The position numbers and the translations under genes are program-made. A model generated the notes under the pieces. That model had not been told where the DNA came from. It saw nothing but the letters and a program-made list of their open reading frames with translations, and searched no databases. 21,855 nucleotides of DNA from SIG710 sp045587665 (GTDB taxonomy: Bacteria > Bacillota > Clostridia > Oscillospirales > CAG-272). Numbering within the stretch: the first letter of the stretch is position 1; each line of letters begins with the position of its first letter. The DNA is taken from NCBI GenBank assembly GCA_045587665.1, contig JAZNCT010000048.1:1-21855 (forward strand). The letters run 5' to 3'. Of this stretch, positions 14,455 to 21,855 are shown one piece after another.

Positions 14455-14955
14455 TTATACTTGGAAGAAGAGAACGGGAAGAAGGGATACGAGAAGCGCA
14501 AAGATAGCGTATGTTTCAACAAGCGCAGATGCTGTGATAGCTTTACCCACTTCATCGGGACGCTTTGCAATAAGATTGATGCCTGCAGCAGCAACTCTTG
14601 CCTGCTTGATAGCTGAAAAATAACCTACTATAGCGATGGGGAGAGCCGCAACCAAAAGGAACGCTCCCTGACCAACGGTAAGCTCTACAGGTGCAGAACC
14701 GAGAAGGCCAAGCTTGAGAATTATTACAAACGCTGTGATAAGACCGTAGATACCCTGTGTTCCGGGAAGAGCCTGAAGAATAAGTGCTTTACCAAAAAGA
14801 GAAGGATCCTCGCAAAGAAGGCCCGCACTTGCTTCACCAACCATACCAACGCCCTTTGCACTGCCCATGCCTGCAACGACGGCCGCTACTGCCGCACCCG
14901 CAAGCGCAAGATTATTGCCTGTAAAGATCATTTCGATAAACTGCATGAAAGTCAT
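14455..14955 (-). CDS. ntpK: V-type ATP synthase subunit K (membrane rotor ring), Na+-type ligands present
   Basis: Proteolipid of the rotor ring that carries the translocated ion. It has 166 residues with four membrane helices, i.e. two fused hairpins, as in E. hirae NtpK. The first hairpin keeps only LPGTQ (63-67); the second holds the single ion-binding carboxylate Glu147 in LVETYAIF, with Gln118 in AIKQARVAAAG. In E. hirae, Leu61, Thr64, Gln65, Gln110 and Glu139 bind Na+. The same residues are found here at 63, 66, 67, 118 and 147, which argues for Na+ rather than H+. The start at 14953-14955 has a good AAGGAG. Confidence 0.96.
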   Translation of the reverse strand: MTFMQFIEMIFTGNNLALAGAAVAAVVAGMGSAKGVGMVGEASAGLLCEDPSLFGKALILQALPGTQGIYGLITAFVIILKLGLLGSAPVELTVGQGAFLLVAALPIAIVGYFSAIKQARVAAAGINLIAKRPDEVGKAITASALVETYAIFALLVSLLPVLFFQV

Positions 14956-14974
14956 AATTTAAAACTCCTTTTTA

Positions 14975-16906
14975 TTATTCTGTTGTATATTTATCGGAAG
15001 GTACTATGGGTGTAAAAGGCTTGCCTCCGTCCTCATAGAATTTTCCGAAAAATTCGATATACTGAAGTCTGCTGGTGTGCACAAAGGTTCCCAGCACGTT
15101 AATGGCAAGATTGAGAATGTGTCCTATCACAAAAACGATGACCATTATGATAAAGCCCACAACACTTGGACCTCCCATAGTTCCCATAGTGTTCACAACC
15201 TGGGCAATAACGCTTGCCGCAAGTCCAAGAGCAAGTATTCGGGAATATGAAAGCAGATCTGCGGCAAAATTCACCGCCCCATAAAGAGCAAGCAAGCCCT
15301 TTGCAAGCTTCATTATTATATTCTTTTCCTGTCTTCCCCCTGTGAGCACTATAGATGCAACTCCTGCAAGGGCAATATATTTTCCCCACGGGAATATGAA
15401 CATAAGTCCAAGACCAAGGAATGTAAGCCACCAGGTGAGTATATCGCAAATCGCATCGACCCACCGGCCGTCCTTTATAAGAATATAGAATTTAACTGCC
15501 ATTCCTGCGATAAGGTGGACTGCTCCTATAGCAAGAGCTATCAGCAAAAAACTCATAGGATCCTGCAAGGGGTCAAAAAGCACCGCTGTTTGCATATTTG
15601 AGCTTGCGCCTTCTACACCAAGCATATTTTCGGCAAACGCCTGAGGCATATTTCCAAAGTATGCTCCAAAAAGAACGCCCATTGCCATTGATGAAATTCC
15701 GCAATAGCCAAACATTGCAAGAAAGTTTCTCATTCCCTGTTTGAAATTCAAGAGCTTCAGTGCTCCAAAGCAGGCAACCGTCAGAATAAATCCATACCCC
15801 ACATCGGCAAACATAAGACCAAAGATAATGAAATAGAAAATACTCATTATAAAGGTGGGGTCATATCTGCCGTATTTCGGATATGAATACATACCCAGCA
15901 CCCACTCAAAGGTGGAAGCAAAAAAGTTGTTTTTGAGAAGTACCGGCGCATCCTCTCCTTCTTCAGGGTCTGCAAATTCAAATGCACATCCGAATTTTTC
16001 AAGCGCCCCTCTGACCCGCTGAAGCTCACCTTCGGGTACCCAGCCTTCAAGCACAACGCAAAGCTCAGTCTGATCAAAATTTTCTTTCGACCGCTCAGAT
16101 CTCAGCGCCGTCACTTCAAAATCATACAAGGTTTCAACAAGTTCTATGCTCTCGGCAAGCTCTCTGAGACGTGCAGTGGCAGCCTCGGTCTCCTTTGCTA
16201 TTGCCGCAAGAGCTCCTTTGTTTCTCTCCACTGCCTTGGATGCGGTTTCACCGTTTTTCTCAAAAGGTGTTTTCAACATACCAAATGCGCTCAGCTGCCT
16301 CACCGCCTCTGCTTCATCACTGCGATGACAGATAAGTGAATATGAAGAAAGAGTTTTTTCTTTTTTCACAGGAATAAGCTCCGCTGCAACGCCGCAAAGG
16401 GCATCTTCAAGCTTTTTCTCGGAAATTCCGGCAGGAAAAGTAACCGTTGTAACAGAGCAGCTTTCAGTGCCGGCAAAATCAAGCGGCAGCTGATATCCTG
16501 TCCAGATATCAAGGGCTGAAAGCTCTGTCCTTCGGCTGTTTTCTTCGGTTTTAAGCTCTACCAGACGCTTTGCTATCCTGCCCGCCTCAGAAACTATAGA
16601 GCAAGCAGTTTTATAGCTTCCGTCCGAATAGAATTTGTCAAGGCGAACAGAAGCTCTGCCCGATGTAAGACCTTTTTTACGCTTGCTGTATTTTGCAAGG
16701 AGATCTATGGCATAGGCAGCTTCGGATATCCTTCTTTCTATGCTACCGCATTTTTCTTCATCCACAAAGCTTTCTCCGGGCTCGTCCAAGATCTGCTCAG
16801 ACCTTTTCAGCTCAACACACCTGAGCCGCATAAGCCTTCGCATAAGAGCATCCGCATCCCGTTTATGTGCATAAACGGTCAGCTTTTTCATTTTCAATAT
16901 AGCCAT
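14975..16906 (-). CDS. ntpI: V-type ATP synthase subunit I (a-type stator, ion channel)
   Basis: Membrane stator that forms the two ion half-channels beside the K ring. It has 643 residues. The N-terminal half (about 1-310) is soluble and helical, beginning ILKMKKLTVYAHKRDADAL; the C-terminal half (about 330-615) has seven or eight membrane helices. LLSYSRILALGLA carries Arg556 and LGTFVHTSRLQYIEFFGKFY carries Arg613; conserved arginines here are the known partners of the ring carboxylate. The ending GGKPFTPI is typical of the family. The start at 16904-16906 gives MAILKMKK; the ATG five codons later is a possible alternative, and the ribosome site (AAAGGT) is weak for both. Confidence 0.96.
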   Translation of the reverse strand: MAILKMKKLTVYAHKRDADALMRRLMRLRCVELKRSEQILDEPGESFVDEEKCGSIERRISEAAYAIDLLAKYSKRKKGLTSGRASVRLDKFYSDGSYKTACSIVSEAGRIAKRLVELKTEENSRRTELSALDIWTGYQLPLDFAGTESCSVTTVTFPAGISEKKLEDALCGVAAELIPVKKEKTLSSYSLICHRSDEAEAVRQLSAFGMLKTPFEKNGETASKAVERNKGALAAIAKETEAATARLRELAESIELVETLYDFEVTALRSERSKENFDQTELCVVLEGWVPEGELQRVRGALEKFGCAFEFADPEEGEDAPVLLKNNFFASTFEWVLGMYSYPKYGRYDPTFIMSIFYFIIFGLMFADVGYGFILTVACFGALKLLNFKQGMRNFLAMFGYCGISSMAMGVLFGAYFGNMPQAFAENMLGVEGASSNMQTAVLFDPLQDPMSFLLIALAIGAVHLIAGMAVKFYILIKDGRWVDAICDILTWWLTFLGLGLMFIFPWGKYIALAGVASIVLTGGRQEKNIIMKLAKGLLALYGAVNFAADLLSYSRILALGLAASVIAQVVNTMGTMGGPSVVGFIIMVIVFVIGHILNLAINVLGTFVHTSRLQYIEFFGKFYEDGGKPFTPIVPSDKYTTE

Positions 16907-16928
16907 ATATTTGCGATACCTTTCTGTT

Positions 16929-17243
16929 TTAGGCTTCTATTATCTCCCAAACTATCTTTTTAACTGCCGAAAGTGTCTTCATATCAGCCTTTGACATGAG
17001 CTCCTCAGCCTCTGCGCCTGCCTCGGCAACGCTTTTTTCAATGAGAGCCGCAGCTTTAATGCTCATCGCTTCAAGTTTCTTATCAAGCTCTATAGCGTTG
17101 GACATCTCTGTTTGATTTTTCAGCTGCGCGGCCTTTTTTTCAGCATCACGGATCATCGCCTTGGCATTTTCTTCAGCTTTGAAAATAATTTTCTGCGCTT
17201 TTGCTTCTGCCTCTCGTATAGCCGCTATTGCTTCTTTTGACAT
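16929..17243 (-). CDS. ntpF: V-type ATP synthase peripheral-stalk coiled-coil subunit (G/H type; NtpF in E. hirae naming)
   Basis: Small stator subunit that pairs with subunit E. It has 104 residues and is almost entirely a charged Ala/Glu/Lys-rich coiled coil (AIAAIREAEAKAQKIIFKAE onward), ending KTLSAVKKIVWEIIEA. The start is ATG at 17241-17243 because AAAGGAG precedes it. An upstream in-frame extension of 31 codons would run into the promoter and is rejected. It is the first gene of the operon, as in the E. hirae ntpFIKECGABD order, which this operon follows exactly. Sequence conservation in such coiled coils is low, so the call rests on position, length and composition. Confidence 0.9.
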   Translation of the reverse strand: MSKEAIAAIREAEAKAQKIIFKAEENAKAMIRDAEKKAAQLKNQTEMSNAIELDKKLEAMSIKAAALIEKSVAEAGAEAEELMSKADMKTLSAVKKIVWEIIEA

Positions 17244-17294
17244 ATCTAAAGCTCCTTTCTTTCGCAGTGACAGCACAATGCAATATTCAAATAT

Positions 17295-17323
17295 AGGATA
17301 CCATATTTTACCCCTATTTTCAA
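17295..17323 (-). promoter_or_regulatory. Promoter of the V-type ATPase operon
   Basis: TTGAAA (17318-17323) and TATCCT (17295-17300) on the minus strand with a 17-base spacer, about 50 bases before the first gene. The -10 is off consensus, so moderate strength or an activator is possible. I see no terminator between here and the upstream gene at 17399, so readthrough is possible. Confidence 0.6.
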
Positions 17324-17398
17324 GGGGATTTTCCAATATTTGTGTATTATTACCAGTGTTTATTTTTTAACAAATTACCCTTTAAAACTCAACATAAA

Positions 17399-17806
17399 TC
17401 AAGGCTTTGCGGTGTTCTCCGATACACTGTTTTTCCTCGGCTTGCTTTTTATTATTATCCCTTCGTCGATCTTTAAAAAATGAGTCATCTGTCTTGAAAA
17501 TATCTCTTCTCTCCCCTTTGTCAATCTGATGTTCAGCTTCATAAAAGCTCCTCCTTTTTTATCCTCACGTTCACATTCAAAAAAATAATTATATCTTTTA
17601 AAAAAGCTTCTTTTTGTCGTCATATCATCAAAATCCCTCTCCGCTATATCCGCCAAAGCTTTTTCCGCCCCGTTTTTCACCCTCTCGGCAAGAAAACGGT
17701 AGAAATCAGCTATCTCCCCGCCTACATCGGAAAGCTCCGGCAAAGAAACGCAGATGCGCAATATTTCCACTCCATTCTTTTTTACCGATCTATACTCCTT
17801 GTCCAT
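17399..17806 (-). CDS. Small protein of unknown function
   Basis: Unrecognised; 135 residues, no signal peptide or membrane segment, so probably cytoplasmic. The ATG at 17804-17806 is chosen because GGAGG lies seven bases upstream; the longer form starting at 17824 would include that site in its coding region. The order of elements is a strand (VEILRICVSLPEL), a long helix (IADFYRFLAERVKNGAEKAL), then strands YNYFFECERED and FMKLNIRLTKGREEIFSRQM, then a basic tail. This layout faintly recalls the DUF4163/DUF3298 (RsiV-like) domain, but that is a guess from pattern only. It lies between the YngK-like gene's terminator and the ATPase promoter, reading the same way. Confidence 0.65.
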   Translation of the reverse strand: MDKEYRSVKKNGVEILRICVSLPELSDVGGEIADFYRFLAERVKNGAEKALADIAERDFDDMTTKRSFFKRYNYFFECEREDKKGGAFMKLNIRLTKGREEIFSRQMTHFLKIDEGIIIKSKPRKNSVSENTAKP

Positions 17807-17852
17807 ACCCCTGCCTCCATTCATCCACTATATATTATTTTATGCCAACCGA

Positions 17853-17894
17853 CAAAAAAATATAACGCAGGAGATAACTCTGCGTTATATTTTT
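17853..17894 (-). terminator. Rho-independent terminator of the YngK-like gene
   Basis: A 15-base stem (17856-17870 / 17880-17894, core AACGCAG/CTGCGTT) with a nine-base loop, followed on the minus strand by a T-run. It includes part of the stop codon of the gene at 17893. Confidence 0.9.
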
Positions 17895-19179
17895 ACCAAT
17901 ATATTATTTCCTTTTCAAAAAGCGAAGATATCTCATCGCAGATACCCGAGGCATTACCGATTATCGAAGAAAAGCCGTAAAGCAAGCTGCCTCTGTAAAT
18001 ATCTTTTTTTCTTGCGTACTCTATCTGAGCTGTCAGCTCTCCGTCAGGGTCATCCCATTCTTCATATTTATATGCAGCATGACTGATATAAAGTTTGGTG
18101 CCGCTTCCCGAAAGAGCAGATGCCCACCAATCGCAAAGCTCACCATAGGGCGCACTCTCTGTTTCAAAACTCCAATAAAGCTGGGGAGCAAGATAATCAA
18201 CATATCCCTTTTTTGCAAAGCCCAAAGCATCGCAGTAAAGCGCATAGTATGCTTCAAGCCCTGCCGTTTTGCTTCCGCCGTTTACGCCGTCATCATTTTT
18301 CCATATGCCAAAAGGAGAAATGCCGAAAAGGCAGTTGCTGCGCACTTCTTTTATTGTATCATGGCACAGCTTTACAAGCTGATCTATATTTCCTCTGCGC
18401 CATGTGTCAACATCGCCACCTCCATATAGCGAAAAAGACAAGGAATCATCAAATTCGGCTCCGCTGACAGGATAGGGATAAAAATAATCGTCAAATACTA
18501 TACCGTCAACATCATAGTTTTCTGCGATCTCCCTCACACCCATGGCTACATAATCTCGAACCCAAGGATTGCCTGCGTCAAAATAAAGCTTTCCGTCGGC
18601 ATAGGGTATCACCCAGTCGGTGTTCTTTCTCGCAATATGGTCTTCCGAAAGGACAGAAATATCGGTTTTGGGATATTTTGCACTGCCGTATGTAACCCTT
18701 AGAGGATTGACCCATGCGTGAACGCTGATGCCCGCCTTGTGTGCTATGTCGGTCAAATACCGAAGGCAGTCAAAATCTTCCTCGGGCATAACCCCCTGTT
18801 TTCCCGAAACATATTCGGATGCTGGGAAAAGATCTGAGCTATAAAGGGCATCTGCCGCCGGTCTTACCTGAAAGAATATAGCGTTCAGCCCAAGCTCGCC
18901 GCATTTTTCAACTATTGCGTCAAGTTCCAAAGCAAGTGCTTTCTCCGAAAGTCCCTTTTTTGAAGGAAAGTTCAGATTTCCTACCGTTGCTATCCAAACT
19001 CCTCTGACCTCCGCATAAGGATTTATAATTCCCACAGTAGCGTCAGAGGCTTTCTCCATAGCAAGCAGTGAAGGAAGTCTCCCGGCATCGCTAAGCTTCT
19101 CCACTTCCGAGCAGGACGCAAAAGAGGATAGCATTATCAGCAAACAAACGAGCAAAAATATTTTGCAAATATATTTCAT
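17893..19179 (-). CDS. Lipoprotein of glycosyl-hydrolase-like family 10 (YngK/DUF187 type)
   Basis: Predicted surface-anchored carbohydrate-active enzyme, 428 residues. The signal MKYICKIFLLVCLLIMLSSF ends in lipobox FASC (Cys23). The family's TIM-barrel marks follow: VRGVWIATVGNLNFPS (58-73), NAIFFQVRPAADALY (99-113), SVHAWVNPLRVTY (152-164), DVDGIVFDDYFYPYP (223-237), ISPFGIWK and YLAPQLYWSFE. The Asp pair in FDDYFYP lies where the family places its likely catalytic acids. YngK relatives are thought to act on peptidoglycan or other cell-surface glycans, but the exact substrate is not known here. AAAGGAG precedes the ATG at 19177-19179. It is a single-gene unit between its own promoter and terminator. 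Confidence 0.93.
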   Translation of the reverse strand: MKYICKIFLLVCLLIMLSSFASCSEVEKLSDAGRLPSLLAMEKASDATVGIINPYAEVRGVWIATVGNLNFPSKKGLSEKALALELDAIVEKCGELGLNAIFFQVRPAADALYSSDLFPASEYVSGKQGVMPEEDFDCLRYLTDIAHKAGISVHAWVNPLRVTYGSAKYPKTDISVLSEDHIARKNTDWVIPYADGKLYFDAGNPWVRDYVAMGVREIAENYDVDGIVFDDYFYPYPVSGAEFDDSLSFSLYGGGDVDTWRRGNIDQLVKLCHDTIKEVRSNCLFGISPFGIWKNDDGVNGGSKTAGLEAYYALYCDALGFAKKGYVDYLAPQLYWSFETESAPYGELCDWWASALSGSGTKLYISHAAYKYEEWDDPDGELTAQIEYARKKDIYRGSLLYGFSSIIGNASGICDEISSLFEKEIIYW

Positions 19180-19248
19180 CTCTATGCTCCTTTCCTCTTT
19201 CCTTCAACATTATTTTTATGATGCACAATGCAAAATGATTACAGTATT

Positions 19249-19277
19249 ATTATACAGCACAGCGCAAAAAAAGTCAA
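19249..19277 (-). promoter_or_regulatory. Sigma-A-type promoter of the YngK-like gene
   Basis: TTGACT (19272-19277) and TATAAT (19249-19254) on the minus strand, 17 bases apart, ending about 70 bases before the start codon. One mismatch from full consensus. Confidence 0.85.
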
Positions 19278-19297
19278 ACAAATAAAAATTCCAAATC

Positions 19298-19325
19298 GAA
19301 TAAAAAACATTTTTGCGGTGAAAAA
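19298..19325 (+). promoter_or_regulatory. Possible sigma-F-like promoter of spoIIR
   Basis: On the plus strand GAATA (19298-19302) and GGTGAAAAA (19317-19325) stand 14 bases apart, about 33 bases before spoIIR. In Bacillus spoIIR is a sigma-F gene with a GG-N-N-A-type -10. The match here is partial and the spacer short. Confidence 0.35.
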
Positions 19326-19357
19326 TTACAATATAGAAAAGAAAAGGATGTGACTTT

Positions 19358-20005
19358 ATGGAAAGAAAAGCTTTTTTGGTTCTTCTGATATCGGTTTCTC
19401 TTACCCTTATTCTGGGTTTATTACCAATTCACGGTGAAAATGAAATATACGACAGCGTTGTGCGACTGCACGTGCTGGCAAATTCGGATAGCGAAGAGGA
19501 TCAAAAAACCAAGCTGCTTGTGAGAGACGACATAATAGAGCTGACAAATTCGCTTTTATCCGATTGCGAAACAAGAGAAGAAGCAATAGAAATAATAAGC
19601 GAAAATCTTTCGCTATATGAGCAAACGGCAAACGAAGCTCTCAAACAAAACGGTTCGGATAAAATAGCGAAAGTGACCCTTGGTGAAGAATATTATCCAA
19701 CAAGGCAATATGAAAACGCCGCCTTTCCGGGGGGGAAATATGTGTCCCTTAAGATAATGATAGGAGCGGCAGAGGGGAAAAATTGGTGGTGTGTTTTGTT
19801 CCCACCCATATGCCTTGGAGCGGCAAGCTCAAATCAGCAAAACAATGATAATTCGCAGCTTGAAAATGCTTTTATCGCTGCAGGTCTGACGCCAGAACAA
19901 TATCGGATAATTACAGAAAGTGATCCTGAAAAAAGCGGCGGTAAATATAAAATAAGATTCAAGATACTTGAAATTTTTGAGGGAATAGGCAGATTTTTCG
20001 ATTAA
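19358..20005 (+). CDS. spoIIR: Stage II sporulation protein R
   Basis: Signal protein made in the forespore and exported into the space between forespore and mother cell, where it triggers SpoIIGA to process pro-sigma-E. It has 215 residues. An N-terminal hydrophobic segment (about 5-23) serves for export. The family block VVRLHVLANSDSEEDQ (34-49) with KLLVRD follows, then YPTRQYENAAFPGGKYVSLKI and NWWCVLFPPIC (142-152), the most conserved SpoIIR stretch. The start is ATG at 19358-19360 after AAAGGATG. It is the only plus-strand gene here, divergent from the YngK-like gene and convergent with prfC. It shows that the organism is, or descends from, an endospore former. Confidence 0.96.
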   Translation: MERKAFLVLLISVSLTLILGLLPIHGENEIYDSVVRLHVLANSDSEEDQKTKLLVRDDIIELTNSLLSDCETREEAIEIISENLSLYEQTANEALKQNGSDKIAKVTLGEEYYPTRQYENAAFPGGKYVSLKIMIGAAEGKNWWCVLFPPICLGAASSNQQNNDNSQLENAFIAAGLTPEQYRIITESDPEKSGGKYKIRFKILEIFEGIGRFFD

Positions 20006-20046
20006 ACACGAAACGCCCGCAAGCAAACTTTGAAAAACAGTAAAAA

Positions 20047-20106
20047 AGCCCACTGTGCTCATCGCCCGGAACCGATCGTTCGTGGTGATAAGTGCAGTGG
20101 ACTTTT
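20047..20106. terminator. Long bidirectional terminator between spoIIR and prfC
   Basis: Outer stem CCACTG (20050-20055) pairs with 20095-20100 and continues with interruptions to an apical GAAC/GTTC stem (20069-20072 / 20078-20081). A-rich on the left and T-rich on the right give both strands a T-run, suiting the convergent genes. Confidence 0.8.
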
Positions 20107-20136
20107 GTTATTCAACAAAAAGACTGTCGTTTCTTT

Positions 20137-21729
20137 TTATTTTCCAAATTCAACAAGCTCAAGCTTGCCTTCATTATGCTCAAGAGTACGGGTGATAAAC
20201 CACTCGCTCTTAAAGAGCAAAAAGTTCTGTCCCCTCACATCCTGAACCCATTCTGTTTCATAGATATCCAGAGTTTTAGGGTCAACATCGTTGGCTATGC
20301 GCCTTATATACTGCCAAGCAAGAGGACGGCGTACAAACTTAACTCCGTATTCGCTCTCCATTCTTGCCTCGAGCACCTCAAACTGCAGCTCACCAACAAC
20401 ACCCACAATAACTCTTTCAAGGCCTGCCTCGGGCATAAAGAACATCTGGATAGCACCCTCCTGGGCTATCTGAGTCATACCTTTTGCAAACTGCTTGCGC
20501 TTCATACTGTCAAGCTGCTCCACAAGGGCAAATCTTTCGGGCGCAAAGGTTGGGATTCCTTCAAATTTTATTTTCATTCCCTTTTCGCAAACAGTATCGC
20601 CTATTGCAAATATTCCCGGGTCAAAAACTCCTATTATGTCGCCGGCGTATGCTTCTTCAATTATAGCTCTCTCCTGAGCCATCATCTGCTGAGGCTGGGA
20701 GAGCTTGATCTCTTTACCGGCCTGAACGTGGAAATATTCCATTCCGCGCTCAAATCTTCCGGAGCAGATGCGCATAAATGCAATTCTGTCTCTGTGTGCC
20801 TTGTTCATATTTGCCTGGATCTTAAACACAAAGGCAGAAAAACCGTCTTTTGCCGGATCAAGGACTATATTTTCTTCTGTCTTTCTCGGCAAAGGTGCCG
20901 TTGTCATTCTAAGAAAATGTTCAAGAAATGTTTCGATACCAAAGTTATTGAGGGCAGAACCGAAAAACACAGGGCTGAGCTTGCCGTGACGCACCTTTTC
21001 AAGGTCAAAATCAAAGCAAGCACCGTCAAGCAGTTCTATCTGCTCAACCAGCTCCTCTCTTTCGTATGAGCCTATCAGAGAATCCAATTTTTCTGTATCG
21101 GTGATCTCACATTCGATTGCACCAAGGCGTTCTCTGCCCTTATGCTTATCGGCATAAGAGAGGATCGCTCTCTTTTCTCTGTCATAAACTCCCTTGAAAT
21201 TCACGCCGCATCCAATGGGCCAGTTCATAGGATATGTGCCTATACCAAATTCCTTTTCCAGCTCGTCGATAAGGTCAAAGGGATCTCTTGCCTCGTGGTC
21301 AAGCTTGTTTATAAAGGTGAATATGGGTATATCCCTCATCGCACAGACCTTAAAAAGCTTGCGTGTCTGCGGCTCGATACCCTTTGCCGCATCTATTACC
21401 ATAACTGCACTGTCGGCTGCCATAAGAGTTCTATATGTGTCCTCAGAGAAATCCTGGTGACCGGGAGTGTCAAGAATGTTTATGCAATATCCGTCATATT
21501 CAAACTGCATAACCGAGGAGGTTATCGAAATACCTCTCTGCTTTTCCATATCCATCCAGTCTGAAACAGCGTGGCGATCTGAAGCCTTGCCCTTAACAGA
21601 GCCGGCAGTTTGTATAGCACCGCCATAGAGAAGAAATTTTTCGGTTAGAGTTGTTTTACCTGCGTCGGGGTGTGAGATGATAGCAAAGGTTCTCCTTCGG
21701 TTAATCTCATTCTGCAAATTATTAGCCAT
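20137..21729 (-). CDS. prfC: Peptide chain release factor 3 (RF3)
   Basis: GTPase that removes RF1/RF2 from the ribosome after peptide release. It has 530 residues, the usual size (E. coli RF3 is 528-529). The P-loop SHPDAGKT (19-26), switch I region QRGISIT (64-70), DTPGHQDFSEDTYRTL (from 87) and NKLD (141-144) are all intact. SHPDAGKT and the QRGISITSSVMQF stretch are specific to RF3 rather than EF-G. Domain II (about 290-390, FVFKIQANMNKAHRDR) and the C-terminal domain (GVVGELQFEVLEARMESEYGV) follow. The start is ATG at 21727-21729 with AAGGA upstream. Single-gene unit. Confidence 0.98.
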   Translation of the reverse strand: MANNLQNEINRRRTFAIISHPDAGKTTLTEKFLLYGGAIQTAGSVKGKASDRHAVSDWMDMEKQRGISITSSVMQFEYDGYCINILDTPGHQDFSEDTYRTLMAADSAVMVIDAAKGIEPQTRKLFKVCAMRDIPIFTFINKLDHEARDPFDLIDELEKEFGIGTYPMNWPIGCGVNFKGVYDREKRAILSYADKHKGRERLGAIECEITDTEKLDSLIGSYEREELVEQIELLDGACFDFDLEKVRHGKLSPVFFGSALNNFGIETFLEHFLRMTTAPLPRKTEENIVLDPAKDGFSAFVFKIQANMNKAHRDRIAFMRICSGRFERGMEYFHVQAGKEIKLSQPQQMMAQERAIIEEAYAGDIIGVFDPGIFAIGDTVCEKGMKIKFEGIPTFAPERFALVEQLDSMKRKQFAKGMTQIAQEGAIQMFFMPEAGLERVIVGVVGELQFEVLEARMESEYGVKFVRRPLAWQYIRRIANDVDPKTLDIYETEWVQDVRGQNFLLFKSEWFITRTLEHNEGKLELVEFGK

Positions 21730-21766
21730 AATCTATAATCCTTTTTAAAAAATGTCATACTCAATT

Positions 21767-21795
21767 ATTCTATCACATTTTTTTGATTCTTACAA
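21767..21795 (-). promoter_or_regulatory. Promoter of prfC
   Basis: TTGTAA (21790-21795) and TAGAAT (21767-21772) on the minus strand, spaced 17 bases, with the start codon about 40 bases downstream. A plausible moderate sigma-A promoter. Confidence 0.65.
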
Positions 21796-21814
21796 TACTT
21801 TTGTTGAATTTTAA

Positions 21815-21855
21815 TCAAAAAAAGAAAAAAGGGGCAAGTCCCGAAGGACTTGCCC
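21815..21855 (-). terminator. Rho-independent terminator of a gene beyond the window
   Basis: Perfect ten-base stem GGGCAAGTCC (21832-21841) / 21846-21855 with, on the minus strand, a TTCG loop, followed there by a T-run (complement of the A-run before 21831). It should end a minus-strand gene located to the right. Confidence 0.9.

Noticed and set aside
17244..17336. Longer start for the stalk subunit
   Set aside because: It would run through the -10 of the operon promoter and lacks a ribosome site; AAAGGAG marks 17243.
20092..21069. 325-codon plus-strand ORF
   Set aside because: Shadow of prfC, which is intact on the minus strand.

Overview
The window looks like the chromosome of an anaerobic, spore-forming Clostridia-type bacterium (phylum Bacillota). 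The main evidence is a NifJ-type pyruvate:ferredoxin oxidoreductase, a complete V-type ATP synthase operon in the Enterococcus/Clostridia order, the sporulation signalling gene spoIIR, peptide-chain release factor 3, and purine-rich Shine-Dalgarno sites with sigma-A-like promoters. The genus cannot be named from this sequence alone. Nearly every gene is on the minus strand; only spoIIR is on the plus strand.

Layout, left to right. (1) 1-1842: N-terminal half of nifJ, cut by the window edge, with a good promoter at 1892-1920. (2) 2057-8286: an accessory block that looks A+T-richer than its surroundings. A secreted zinc metalloprotease (6242-8170) sits behind a perfect-consensus promoter. It is followed in transcription order by four paralogous lipoproteins of unknown function (5269-6165, 4157-5194, 3219-4040, 2107-2955) and a 45-codon chimeric lipoprotein remnant (2966-3103), and the block ends at a terminator (2057-2080). 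Three near-identical intercistronic hairpin repeats separate the lipoprotein units. The repeated DNA runs into the ends of the adjoining coding sequences, so the array has clearly been shuffled by recombination. (3) 8489-17323: a nine-gene V-type ATPase operon with promoter and terminator, transcribed as stalk subunit, I, K, E, C, F, A, B, D. The K subunit keeps the residues that bind Na+ in Enterococcus hirae, so the enzyme probably moves Na+. (4) 17399-17806: a small unrecognised cytoplasmic protein. (5) 17893-19179: a lipoprotein of the glycosyl-hydrolase-like family 10 (YngK-type), with its own promoter and terminator. (6) 19358-20005: spoIIR, divergent from the YngK-like gene. (7) 20137-21729: prfC (RF3), convergent with spoIIR and sharing a structured terminator with it. 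(8) 21832-21855: a strong terminator for a minus-strand gene outside the window.

How the genes work together. The housekeeping genes cover pyruvate oxidation, ion-motive ATP synthesis or hydrolysis, translation termination and forespore-to-mother-cell signalling. They form no single pathway. The part of the window most likely to be undescribed is the metalloprotease plus the tandem lipoprotein array. All five products are exported, all read in one direction from one strong promoter, and the lipoproteins share a core (an I/V-x-W-G motif, an N/D-D-I/V strand, a K/T-G strand and a P-x-x-D-x-K strand) while their N-terminal linkers and parts of the middle vary. That this is a functional surface system is inference.
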